A stretch of 64,000 nt of DNA from Sipunculus nudus (taxonomy: Eukaryota > Annelida > Sipuncula > Golfingiida > Sipunculidae), in contig CM049316.1 of the NCBI GenBank assembly GCA_026874595.1, positions 38,944,695 through 39,008,694 on the forward strand, read 5' to 3'. Under the pieces are notes generated by a model. That model ran no database searches. It saw only the letters and a program-made list of their open reading frames with translations, and was not told where the DNA came from. Numbering within the stretch: the stretch's first letter is position 1; each line of letters begins with the position of its first letter. Positions 55,184 through 63,964 of this stretch are shown piece by piece. The position numbers were made by a program, and so were the translations under genes.

Positions 55184-58100
55184 TCACCGAGTAAAATTGC
55201 GTTTGACCACCCCGGAAGTTTTGATTCCTAACGCTAAAACTTCAGACAAAGGGCAAATGTTCTTAGAACAACAGAACTCTAAGAACAACAGTTGACCGGA
55301 TGTTTGGAATGCTTGTTCATCTTCTAGTACTTCTGACTGATACATCCAGAAAACGGAGGGTAACTTTTTAACATTTTTCCGCGTAATTTAGTTTTATTTT
55401 TAAAGATTGCAGATCACGGGCATTGGTCCAATCTCCCGCTGAGCACATATGTGTGAACCAATGAATTACAAAGTTTGCATAATGACAGGTCATCTTAAGA
55501 ATTGGCAAATGAGGTCAAAGATGGCCAATATTTCATCAGTTACGAGAAAAAATAATTAAGTGTCTGTGACGTTATAGACTGCTCATACAGCGGCTACACA
55601 CAGTTGTCGTTCTGTATCTCCTTCGCTGTAACAGCTGCTTTATTTGGCAAGATTTGCAAGGCTTCACCACCAGGCCTGGCACAGGTTCAAGGATTGTCAT
55701 CAAATCAATGAGAGCACAGTGTCAGGAGATTTGATTTGAAACTTGAATCCACGAGTTGAATCCACAATGCGATACAAGGATCTTATTGGTCCTATTTCAG
55801 TTTTTGGTCCAACTATCAATGGCTCTGAGAGGAAAGCTTATGATTACCGATTGCTCTGACATAAATTGATGCAATTATCGATAATTCTTACAGGAACGCG
55901 AATGTGAATATTTATACGGAAAGGACACGCTAGTACTTATCATAAATAAAGTTTTCCAAAGTATTATGTTATTATACCCAAACGCTTTTCTTTTCTGGCA
56001 GGGGAGGTGTTTATAGGTATTAGGGTATTTAGGATGAGTTTTTCCGATTGATTTCAAAAATTGTATTGAATTATTTTGTTTTGTATGTGCTCTTTCTGAT
56101 ATATTAATTTATAAAAAAAATCGGACATATTAAATTGAGATTCTATGTAGAGTTATCCCCCCCCCCCCTACAACAATATTTTTATTTAGTTTTGGAGATT
56201 GACTGGATAGAGGTCCGGTTATGGCAGATAAATTATATCTTAGAATGATTTCTAAATATAGAAAAGTATCAACCACTTGACTTAATCAGGGTTTAGTACC
56301 GAGTATACACCCATGTTACTGATAATATAGGGCATAATACAGGTTCCGTATCACTGTACCATATATTATTTATAGTTCCCAGCGATAATATATGAAGACC
56401 ACTGTCATTATGATCATTTTCGGAATTTTATTGATAACTCCATTGGTCCGTGGTATTGATGTGTGGGCGAGCACAGCAACATTTCTTCCACTTTCGATTT
56501 TGTATTTGGTACAAACATTCGTTTGGGTGCAAAAAACAAAATGTGGTTTAAAGAAATGAAACCATAAAGCAAGGCAATCACAAAAGGAAACTGCATTCAC
56601 TAACTTTAAAACAAAAACCTCTGAAAAAATAACATTTTAAGCTCAACTTACTGAAAGTCATCTGAGCTATAACAATCATGCTTTGTCGGTCGTCCTGTAG
56701 TCAACAGGGAACAAATCGTAAAGGTTGGACCTAGAAACTATTAACTCAAAATCCATGGAGACCATTTGAAAATCACCTTGTAAACTTGAATTTAGGTCAC
56801 TGCAACAAATATACGTTGAGTTACTGGGCTCGTTTGTGCTCTCAAGAATATTTACAAATTTTAGTCAATAGCTCCAGTGTCCCTATACTTATTGCATGGA
56901 TTTTCATAATTGACCTTTTATATCAGTCCCTGAAGACTTGTAGCATCACTTATATATATATATATTTTTTTTTTATTTATGACGCATTTTTTCCCTTTTT
57001 GTTTGAAACTGCAACGTTACAACAATAATATCTGTTTTTTTCGGTGTGGTTTCATCTTGTTTCTTGAGACCTGGCGTGTTTATTTATCATAACTAGTTTT
57101 ATCCATTCCTGGAGCCGGGTATTGAAACCTATATTATTCTTTTTTAGGCATTTTCTCTCTATTGTTGAAACTGCCAACGTACAACAATAATATTGGATTA
57201 AAGCCGGGGTTCCATCTGGTATTCTGAATCATGGTAAATGTATTAATTTTGATTAGTTCGATCAATATCTGAACACTGGTAGCGCCATTTGAATGTTTTC
57301 TATTTTTATCTTTTTATTTTGTCTGCTATATTTTTAGACTGTCATATTACATAGATGGTACAGTTTCTGATTTGTATTTACATCTAGTGTCCTGGAATCT
57401 CATCTATTTATTATGACTCCCAAGCTCCCGCTTGTTTTTCGTCCCGCCGTCTGTCGTCGTTGTTTTAGGTTGTCTTGTGAACGCGATAACTTTCGAAGCG
57501 CTGCATATTTTCCACTGAACTTTGAAAACACAAATCATTTTTACTAAAATCGAAAAAGGAATTCGAAAATGGCCCTGACCTTGATCTTATTTTTTGTGAA
57601 CCAACTTTTGAATAATAGCATACTTTGTCCTCAAATTTGATGGACATAATGTTCCAACCACATTCTCAAAACACTTTGAAACCTGTGACTTTGGCCTTTA
57701 TCTCGAAGGTCAAATTAACTGAATTATACTTTGTCTTTAGCAATTATGCTATGCATAAAGTGGAAGTATTGCCTGGGTTTCCCTCATTTTGACACACAAA
57801 TTGTTTCCAACAAGTTCTCGGAGATTGTACATTGTTGACCTCGGTCTTGTCCTATTCCTTTCGTGAACATCTGTATAGTACGGTCATAATTGGATTTATT
57901 TTTGACTCATGACTGAAGAATCCTTTTTCACTTTCTCACCTGAAGGTCAAAGGTTAAAATCACAGATGCATTTTGTCTCAGTTTGGTTTATAGATGATAG
58001 AACTCCTGTTCTGAATTGCTTGTCTTGTTGTTATAGAAACAAAAATAAGTTGTTTACTGGATGCAATACTGCGCAGACTCGGTATCACAAGAGTACGACC

Positions 58101-58616
58101 CTGCTGTTTAGGAATTATATGAGTCAAAATCTGACCCCCATAAATGCACGAGAGCTTCTAAATGCACTAGCGCCGTTAGTGTCCATGTAGTGAAGAACAC
58201 ATTGTAGTCCGTTCAAGTGTGTTGGAAAAGAATTGTTTCAAGGCAAGTTAGTTAAAAATTGGTGTTTTTGTGGTAAGGACTTTACGGTATAAGTAATCAT
58301 TTGTAAGCATGTGAATTTGAAATGTTAACAGAAGGTGTTTCCTTGAAATGTTATAAATTTTGATTTTAAAGTTTGACCGCCCCTTCTAAATTGTAATGGT
58401 TTGTGTTATTGCTGAGTTTTTTTTTCATTTTATAAGTTGTAACTTGCAACCGGTAGCTTAAAGGTAAAGACTCTTAAACCACCATAAATGCACAAGAACG
58501 ACTGGCAGAATTTTTGTTTCACGCAACATGTTAAAGCTAAATCACACATAGAATTTCAGTTTCTATAAAGTGGGTTGGTGAAGTAAGCTGGCTTATTTTT
58601 GTTATTTTTTATTATA

Positions 58617-58667
<51 letters not shown>

Positions 58668-60114
58668 GTTATTATTATTATTGTTATTATTATTATTTTG
58701 TCAACATGTATAATTATATTTTTTATTTTATTTTTGTATTTAATTTTAAATATTTTACTTATTATCAAATAAATGGACCGGACCCCTTTCGACCGGACCA
58801 CCCTTAGTATCGGAGCGCTTACAGCTGGACCGGACAAGGACCGGTTAGGTCCACACCTCTAGGCGGAAGGGTTTCGAGTTTAATATAGTCCAAAGGTCAC
58901 TGCACCGTAATTGATTAAAACTGTCATCACATTGGGTTTGAGCGATACAAGGGGAAATTTTCTTTCCCAAATAATTAGAAAAAAAAATAACGTGTAAGGT
59001 GTACAGAGTTACAAAAAGTGATAAAAATAACTGCTCTTATCTTTACGAATTTATTAGGGGAAAAGTAAACAAATGTTATTGACAATACTTTCTAAATGTT
59101 TTATGTTGTAAGTGATTTCATTTTATTCAGGTTGGTCGAGAACATACCGGGTTAAAAGTTCTGACTGAACACTTGGAAGATATTCAGTATAAGGTAATCA
59201 TAAGTTTTTGTTCATAAATGACATGTCACTGATATCACTAAGGGATTATGTAAATACATTTTAGATCAGGCAGATTTGACACAGACTATTTATTTACTCC
59301 ATTTAGCTTAAAATACAAACCTGAAGCATAATATGAAAGGTCTTAGAACAAATATCTAAGGCACTTTTTTTCAGAAATCTTTGCCGGCTAAATAGATAGA
59401 CAGGGGCGGATAAAGGGGCCACCCTGTATTCGACCTAAAAATCTCTAAAAAATAGAAAGAAAATGAGCGCTTAATACAGAAACAGACCCGGACTTCGCAT
59501 CATGATGCTTTTAATAATAACAACGGATTGCCCTATTACAACATCAATTAAAAAAAAAAGTTTCTACACTATGGACACCCCCATAATCCCCCCTCCCTCC
59601 CCCCCGCGGCCCGCTTTTTTTCTTAAATCATGTATCCTCCCCTTGTCTTGTTCATAATATGGCTGAATTCTGTACAGCTAGGAAAGCAAACATATTCATT
59701 TAATATATTTAATTTATGTAAGACCATAAGTCACATCGATATTATGATATGTTAATTTATGTAAGACCATAAGTCACATCGATATTATGATATGTTAATT
59801 TATGTAAGACCATAAGTCACATCGATATTATGATATGTTAATTTATGTAAGACCATAAGTCCCATCGATATTATGATATGTTAATTTATGTAAGACCATA
59901 AGTCACATCGATATTATGATATGTTATTTTATGTGAGACCATAAGTCACATCGATAATATGACATGTTAATTTATGTAACACCATAAGTCACATCGATAA
60001 TATGACATGTTAATTTATGTAAGACCATAAGTCACATTGATAATATGCCATGTTAATTTATGTAAGACCATAAGTCACATCGATAATATGACATGTTTAC
60101 CCTTGCTATCCTTT

Positions 60115-60168
<54 letters not shown>

Positions 60169-60185
60169 AATATGTCATTTTATCA

Positions 60186-60234
<49 letters not shown>

Positions 60235-61129
60235 CTATATTTGTCAGGGTTTACAGAAGACCATCAGTACCGCCTTTAATCTCAACTGCCTTTTGCCAGG
60301 TAAGATGACACTGTAACAGCTGATTGCATTTTTATTTCCTGTAACATTTATTCGTATTTTTCGAGAGTCATAACGAGGATAGTCACGGGGGAAAATTTAA
60401 GCCAGGATTCCATAAACGATTATGATATTTTTCAATGAAATGTACAACTGTATAGCCTCATGCAATCCACTTATGTATGGTAAGATATGATAAGGTAATA
60501 AAGGTATTACATACAATAGTATTTGTCGTGACTAAAAAAATACAATTGAGAAGAATAAATAAATGTATTAATTCATAAATTGTATATAAAAATATTTGCC
60601 TACAGATAAGTTTTCCGCAAGGGATCTGTTTAGGCCCCGCATTGCTGACACGTGTGTGCTTGTGGGTTCTTTTTGGATAACTTAGGAACGATAGATGAGG
60701 AGCTCTATATTTCAATATTTGCAATAGATAGTGTACCGGGTGATAATAATCTTTAATTATAGCACCCTCTTTTACGGTAAATGAATTCAAAAGATGGTAA
60801 ACATGTCCCGATTGTCTTCCGAGCCGTTAAAATAACCCTGTTAAGTAGCTTCCGTTCCTCAGAATTTATGCTTCCTCCCCACACAGTGACAGAGTTTGCG
60901 ATTTCATAAGTCGCATGTCGAAATTCAGGGTACACTGCAAGTACTGGTAGATAGTTATGTTGGAGCATGCATGTTGTTTTTTCCTTGACCTCTGAGCGTC
61001 TTTACTTTAGAACACAGGCTTACCGTTTATCACATGAGTTGCATGGAATTATCAAGTTTGAAGTCTTTCAAGAAATTAATTCATTCAGGGGAATCTTTCA
61101 CATTTTCGCCATGTGGGGGGGAGGCAGTG

Positions 61130-61198
<69 letters not shown>

Positions 61199-62093
61199 AT
61201 GAGCTTACTCAAAATCGCATTTGGTACAATCATTTGCGTTCAAACATACAGTTCATGACGCCCTCTGGCGGTAGATTGTAGAACTGTTAGTTAATGGTTA
61301 ACAGCAGGTGGTGCTTATGTGATTCAAATAACATGCGCTGTCCGGACTCTTGTACATGTCGTAAAATCATAACCTAATAACTTTTAAATTTGTTGTATAA
61401 CTTGTGGTGTAACTATACCTATAAGACGGGGTTATGAAAGAATGAATTATCAAGTGGTAGGAGAGTGAAGTGTAAAGTTGATAATTTTTCCAGATCCTAT
61501 GCTTCGAGACTACTGGACCTACCAAGGCTCCCTGACAAGTCCGCCATGTTCCGAAAACGTCACGTGGATTCTTCTCCGTTACCCACTTACAGTCTCACAT
61601 GTACAAGTAGGTACTCCATTTTACACTCCCAAACATTTAGTAATCACAACAGGCAAATTTGAGAGAAATCAAAATTAACAGTAACAATGTAAATGTTTGC
61701 AAATAGTTCCAGAGTAAAAGTGTTGTATACCACACATTTTCACCCATAAGTTTCTCCCCTAAAGTTTCTCATAATAAAATTAATTATTTTTTTTATCCTG
61801 AAATCGAAATAGGTTCATCCATTGTGATATTATTAAAAATCTTGATTATAAAATGTTCCTCTATAATTCTTCGGTGATTTTTACCGCACAATGTATTATT
61901 AATCTCTTCAGATTGTACATTTGAGAATTGAACCAGTCTTCATGCATTCTCCTTGCAGATGGAAGAATTCCGGCGTCTGAAAACTTATAAAAAAGGCGAG
62001 TCCTCAACAGGAAGAGATGATGGTTCGCTGGTAGACAACTTTAGACCAACGCAGCCATTAAATGACAGGATAGTAAGAGCATCGTTCCAGTAA
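40720..62093 (+). CDS. CA8: Carbonic anhydrase-related protein VIII (acatalytic), 8 coding exons
   Basis: The spliced CDS is join(40720-40822, 47050-47244, 48321-48445, 51035-51130, 59131-59193, 60248-60299, 61494-61606, 61959-62093), 882 nt and 293 aa; human CA8 is about 290 aa. Residues 1-35 are acidic and polar, like the acidic CA8 N-terminus. The alpha-CA domain follows: QSPINL at 51-56, FRFHWG at 117-122, SEHTV at 129-133, LHLLHWN from 142, SLTSPPCSE at 224-232, NFRPTQPL near the C-terminus. Of the three zinc ligands of active CAs, the first is Arg (R118) while H120 and H143 remain; this His-to-Arg change is characteristic of CA8, so no CO2 hydration is expected. In vertebrates CA8 binds the IP3 receptor ITPR1 and lowers IP3 affinity; that role here is inference. 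No signal peptide is seen, so it is probably cytosolic. Start choice is uncertain: the frame stays open upstream to an ATG at 40585, and a further ATG at 40753 has a good context. Confidence 0.95.
41000..41340. other. Unclassified ORF-bearing segment in CA8 intron 1
   Basis: Contains overlapping frames of 120 aa (+) and 75 aa (-) without recognised domains. Wording such as AAGCCGGATCCACACCAAAA resembles a dispersed repeat I associate with mollusc genomes, so I read it as a repeat fragment. Confidence 0.3.
42456..42815 (+). mobile_element. Family H2 (Helentron-like) copy, diverged and truncated, CA8 intron 1
   Basis: Shares with the 48752 element, in order: CAGCTGACTGTA, TTTGAGCTATA, GATCACGCTTTGTCCG, GGCACAAATGTAATCG, CCTTGGAAACCTGAAAT, CCAGAATAAT and CATGATTCTTT. 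Only one unit is present and the 3' hairpin end is absent. Confidence 0.7.
43030..43205 (-). mobile_element. tRNA-derived SINE in CA8 intron 1
   Basis: The minus strand has a B box CAGGGTTCGATCCCCGG (plus 43143-43159), with the A-box region at about plus 43182-43203. The body includes CCGGTTTCCTCCACCGCCAC. It ends at a T/A homopolymer (plus 42991-43003) that would serve as the tail. The ORFs across it are repeat translations. Confidence 0.7.
43530..43556. repeat. G homopolymer
   Basis: About 20 consecutive G, next to a segment (CCACTTTTCGACCTAAAGAA) similar to 59425-59450. Both probably belong to a hAT-like repeat. Confidence 0.8.
43990..44110 (+). mobile_element. MITE family M, partial copy 3
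   Basis: TTAGGCCCAAAAAAGGTATG and GTTCTTAGGCA reproduce the left terminus of the 21.3- and 21.8-kb MITEs. The following ATTTATTTCAGAAATCAGAGCGG and the TTTTGTATGTTTCG part match copy 2. The right terminus is missing. Confidence 0.65.
45095..45510. mobile_element. Possible hAT-like element remnant with ATCGATACG motifs
   Basis: Iterated CGATACG/ATATACG motifs at about 45107-45172 and ATCGATATGTATCGATATAT at about 45471-45490, the latter followed by TGATGCAGCCTAATTA. This is typical of ends of hAT-derived repeats. No transposase frame. Confidence 0.4.
46535..46572. repeat. C homopolymer and (CT)n
   Basis: C-run then CT repeat in CA8 intron 1, about 480 bp before exon 2. Confidence 0.8.
47050..47244 (+). 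CDS. CA8: CA8 coding exon 2
   Basis: Acceptor is tttactttcag|GA, donor is CCCG|gtatta (weak at +4 to +6). Encodes residues 35-99 including [20 protein letters not shown], the conserved CA N-terminal block, and NNGHTVVV. Phase 1 in and phase 1 out. The CA8 identity is obvious by residue-for-residue similarity with vertebrate CA8. Confidence 0.95.
48321..48445 (+). CDS. CA8: CA8 coding exon 3 with zinc-ligand substitution
   Basis: The exon starts after tattaaag and ends GGAG|gtattc. It encodes residues 100-141, [10 protein letters not shown] through KAFPME, with R118 at the first zinc-ligand position and H120 at the second. I chose acceptor 48320/48321 because it restores phase 1 and aligns gap-free with vertebrate CA8 up to GGPL. 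An upstream AG at 48303/48304 also leaves an open frame but would shift phase against exon 2. The polypyrimidine tract is modest. Confidence 0.9.
48752..50576 (+). mobile_element. Helitron/Helentron-like element, family H2, multi-unit copy in CA8 intron 3
   Basis: The 5' side carries GCTCAGCTGAC (48754-48764) inside AGCTCAG..CTGAGCT. The 3' side carries its inverted partner GTCGGCTGAGC (50544-50554, one mismatch), then a hairpin TGACCC-ag-GGGTCA (50559-50572) and CTTG before T. The core has units of about 335 bp: starts of GTTAACAGGGCAC or variants at about 48824, 49152, 49492 and 49833, with shorter decayed units near 50070 and 50226. No protein-coding capacity. The layout matches Helentron-associated interspersed elements: subterminal asymmetric inverted repeats, minisatellite core and 3' hairpin. 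Confidence 0.75.
51035..51130 (+). CDS. CA8: CA8 coding exon 4
   Basis: Acceptor is tgtccatttcag|CTT. Encodes 32 residues (142-173), LHLLHWN through IIALFIQ, carrying the third zinc-ligand His (H143). The donor CAG|gtaata runs straight into a (TA)n tract of nearly 60 bp. Phase 0 at both ends. Confidence 0.95.
51129..51192. repeat. CA8: (TA)n microsatellite overlapping the exon 4 donor
   Basis: TA repeat of about 57 bp beginning immediately after gtaa of intron 4. Confidence 0.95.
51195..51335 (+). mobile_element. tRNA-derived SINE, family S
   Basis: Contains GTGAAGCTTGCTTTTCTA followed by a B box GGGTTCGAATCCGC at about 51300-51313. Shares its leader (ACATAAAAGCGGA and the GAAGCTTGCTTTTCTA block) with 62455-62580. 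It lies just after the TA tract at the start of intron 4. Confidence 0.65.
52310..52593 (-). repeat. Dispersed repeat family C, copy 2
   Basis: The reverse complement matches 1900-2185: AAAGGGGCCTATTCCGATAT, AACGCCGAT, AAATCCACGTGTTTATAACA and CAGAGTTTTG in the same order. Confidence 0.65.
53890..54112 (-). repeat. Dispersed repeat family C, copy 3
   Basis: The reverse complement begins TTTAAAGGGGTCTATTTGGG and retains CACAAGCTGTTCGTTTTGTT and the terminal CAACC.GCCACCTTAGG portion. More diverged than copy 2. Confidence 0.55.
54875..55055 (+). mobile_element. Family H2 fragment (5' end only)
   Basis: AGCCCAGCAGACTGAGAGTC and ATCTGAGCTATAGCAAT match the 5' end of the 48752 element. The copy ends at the (CT)n tract. 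Confidence 0.6.
55063..55182. repeat. Compound (CT)n(TA)n microsatellite
   Basis: About 83 bp of interrupted CT then about 37 bp of TA, in CA8 intron 4. Confidence 0.9.
56636..57330 (+). mobile_element. Family H2 copy, diverged, CA8 intron 4
   Basis: AAGCTCAACTTACTGAAAGT, CATCTGAGCTATAACAATCA, TCAACAGGGAACAAATCGTA and CACTGGTAGCGCCATTTG follow the order of the H2 consensus. At least two decayed units. No clear 3' hairpin. Confidence 0.6.
57460..57920 (+). repeat. Probable dispersed repeat
   Basis: TTGTCTTGTGAACGCGATAA, CTTTCGAAGCGCTGCATATT and repeated CCTTGATCTTATTTTTTGTG / TCGGTCTTGTCCTATTCCTT-like phrases occur. It reads like an internally repetitive non-coding element, from memory common in bivalves. 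No copy elsewhere in this window. Confidence 0.35.
58612..58698. repeat. (TTA)n microsatellite
   Basis: About 28 ATT/TTA triplets with GTT interruptions. The isoleucine-rich minus-strand ORF here is an artefact. Confidence 0.9.
59131..59193 (+). CDS. CA8: CA8 coding exon 5
   Basis: Acceptor ttttattcag|GTT, donor AAG|gtaatc. Encodes [20 protein letters not shown] plus Lys, 21 residues (174-194), in phase 0. It corresponds to the vertebrate IGKEHVGLKAVTEILQDIQ block. It follows the longest intron, 8000 nt. Confidence 0.95.
59710..60096 (+). repeat. 43-bp minisatellite, about nine units, CA8 intron 5
   Basis: The unit TTAATTTATGTAAGACCATA + AGTCACATCGATATTATG + ATATG recurs with exact 43-bp spacing (AGACC at 59721, 59764, 59807, 59850, 59893, 59936, then variants at 59979, 60022, 60065). 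Early units carry GATATTATGATATG and later ones GATAATATGACATG, so two sub-types occupy the two halves of the array. Confidence 0.97.
60119..60232. repeat. CA8: Two (TA)n tracts upstream of exon 6
   Basis: TA tracts at 60119-60164 and about 60192-60223, continuing imperfectly to 60240, eight bases before the exon 6 acceptor. Confidence 0.95.
60248..60299 (+). CDS. CA8: CA8 coding exon 6
   Basis: Acceptor tatttgtcag|GGT, donor CCAG|gtaaga. Encodes 17 residues (195-211), [17 protein letters not shown], leaving one base for the split Asp212 codon. The exon lies only about 15 nt downstream of a (TA)n tract, so the usual polypyrimidine region is largely replaced by TA sequence. Confidence 0.92.
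61133..61196. repeat. (TA)n microsatellite in CA8 intron 6
   Basis: Pure TA of about 63 bp. Confidence 0.95.
61494..61606 (+). CDS. CA8: CA8 coding exon 7
   Basis: Acceptor aatttttccag|AT, donor CAA|gtaggt. Encodes residues 212-249, [20 protein letters not shown] and onward. T226 corresponds to Thr199 of CA II and the next residue is Ser. [15 protein letters not shown] is strongly CA8-like. Confidence 0.95.
61959..62093 (+). CDS. CA8: CA8 coding exon 8 with stop
   Basis: Acceptor ctccttgcag|ATG. Encodes the last 44 residues (250-293), [13 protein letters not shown] to [18 protein letters not shown], then TAA. The C-terminus matches the vertebrate CA8 ending (RVIRAAFQ) in place and length. 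No obvious AATAAA is found until 62736-62741, so the 3' UTR extent is undetermined. Confidence 0.95.
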   Translation: MEEFRRLKTYKKGESSTGRDDGSLVDNFRPTQPLNDRIVRASFQ

Positions 62094-62344
62094 TTATGGG
62101 ACTGTGGAGAAAAGCGATCGACAAAAGAGAATCTCGCACAATCTCTATCTGATAGAGACAACACTTTTAATGTCCGCATGACGTCATCACGCTCGTCACG
62201 GGCTACCTAAGTTGGGGGAAAGGATTTGTAAAGAAATGATCTCAGATCTTGTTCAATATACTGTAAAGGTGCCTTAGTTTGAAAATAACTATTTCATAAG
62301 TTATGCACATGCAATCTTACGACACTTTTCGGCTAGACATACAA

Positions 62345-62694
62345 ACTATGTATACCGAAACACCTGTGTTATCCGACCACCCAAGCATGGGACTGACAAA
62401 AAGTGGTCTTAATACACAGGTGGTAGTCATATTAAACAGGTTAGTTATTGTTACGGGGTGACATAAAGCGGACCGAACTGTCTCGCTAGTGAAGCTTGCT
62501 TTTCTAGCGAAGCGGTTGGTACGCCGGACTTGTACGCCATCGACCTGTGTTCGAAACCGGGAACGGCCCAGGATTTTCTCCTGAACAATTTGTCAATTAA
62601 CATTATCACCAATATAAATGTTTTTGGTTCACTGAAGGGTAGTCTTAATAGACAGGGAGTCTTATTTGACAGGTGGTCTTTCAGACAGGTTCAA

Positions 62695-62700
<6 letters not shown>
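62345..62700. mobile_element. Possible DNA-transposon remnant with CAGGTT.GACCACC termini
   Basis: The right end GGTGGTCTTTCAGACAGGTT + CAACTG (62670-62695) and the left CACCTGTGTTATCCGACCAC (62361-62380) are rough inverted partners. Internal copies of AGTGGTCTTAATACACAGGT and AGTCTTAATAGACAGG also occur. The element is interrupted by the SINE at 62455-62580. Confidence 0.4.
62455..62580 (+). mobile_element. tRNA-derived SINE, family S, second copy
   Basis: GTGAAGCTTGCTTTTCTAGC, an A-box-like GAAGCGGTTGGTACGCC and a B box TGTTCGAAACC (about 62547-62557). Shares its leader with 51195-51335. It lies about 360 bp past the CA8 stop, possibly in the 3' UTR. Confidence 0.65.

Positions 62701-62727
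<27 letters not shown>
62698..62727. repeat. (TA)n microsatellite
   Basis: Short TA tract directly after the transposon-like terminus, followed by AATAAA at 62736-62741. Confidence 0.9.
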
Positions 62728-62731
<4 letters not shown>

Positions 62732-63364
62732 TGTAAATAAATGAGACATAATGCAAATGAGACATACCATATATGGTACTGCTGTATATATGGATGGCCT
62801 AAAAGGGGAAATGGCTATTGTAAAATGGACAGTCACACCATATATTTGTTTATATATCTATATTATGTTTGCAATATCATGTTTCCCCGTTATAATAACG
62901 GTAACCCAAAAACCACGTCATTTCAATATGTAAATGCGCCATACAGGTCTTAAAAATAAATGTCTCAAACACGTGTTATGAGGATCTGTTGGATTCACAC
63001 TGTACATAATTTTTCTTGCTCCGCCATGATGTATACTCAAGCCGTACCACACCTTCATGCTGCTACTCGGGGGAACAATTTGCTCACGCCGAGTCGGCGG
63101 AGAGAGTGGCGCTTTGGATTTACTGCCATCTAGCGGTTGAATTTTAAACTAATAAAAAGAGATACAAAGGAATAAATCTGAACAAAATTTTTATATATCA
63201 ATGACGCAGACAGGTGTCAATCAAATAGAAACTACAATAGAATCAATTATCAAATAAAGGAATAAAGGCTAAGACAAGTTATGCAAGGAAAAGGCGCTCA
63301 ACGGTACCAAAATAATCTCGCGTGGCAACATTTGGTGGATCAGGGTTTTAATCGTTAGTATTTT

Positions 63365-63964
63365 TAGCTCAGCTGACTGTAAGTCATCTGAGCTATAGCG
63401 ATCACCCTTTGTCCGTCGTCCGTCTGTCCGTTAACCTGGCACAAATCGTAACCGCTGGACCTAGAAACTTGTAACTTGACATTCTGAGAGGTCCATGAAA
63501 AATCTCCTTGGAAACCAGAAATGAGGTCTCTGTTTCCCATATCCTTCGAGCTATGGAGCCCCAGAGTACCCCCCAGAATAGTCAAAAATTTCATACTAAA
63601 ACTTCAATATCTCATTAACTACATCATGGAAAATGTAGTTAATGAGAAATAATGGAAAATTTGATACAAAAGCTGAAGTATCTGAACAACTAATACAGAG
63701 ATCACCATGATTCTTTGCATGTATATTGACCATTAAGTGTTTTTAATAGTTTCTGCAGACTGGTGGAGCCACCTGTATTTTTTTAAGTTTATGCATTTTT
63801 TCTCTATTTTTTTAAATATATATAAATGCAGGCACAATCTTGGCCTGTTGGTTAATCTGTTTGATGCTTCAGTTGAATGGGTATATACTACCATTCAGAT
63901 GATAAAATTTCCTTTTGCGAATCTCTTCCAGGTCAGCTGAGCGTCATGGCCCATGGGTCACTTG
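63365..63964 (+). mobile_element. Helitron/Helentron-like element, family H2, compact copy
   Basis: Perfect 11-bp inverted partners: GCTCAGCTGAC (63367-63377) and GTCAGCTGAGC (63932-63942). Then a hairpin TGGCCC-at-GGGTCA (63947-63960, one G:T pair) and CTTG before a T-run. It contains about one core unit plus a 60-bp partial repeat (AATAATGGAAAATTTGATAC region), including GGTGGAGCCACC at 63762-63773. It shows what a minimal member of the 48752 family looks like. Confidence 0.8.

Noticed and set aside
58556-58837. Isoleucine-rich 93-aa minus-strand ORF
   Set aside because: Driven by the (TTA)n microsatellite.
59702-60096. CRISPR-like array (regular 43-bp repeats)
   Set aside because: There are no unique spacers. 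Units are contiguous and the setting is a eukaryotic intron.
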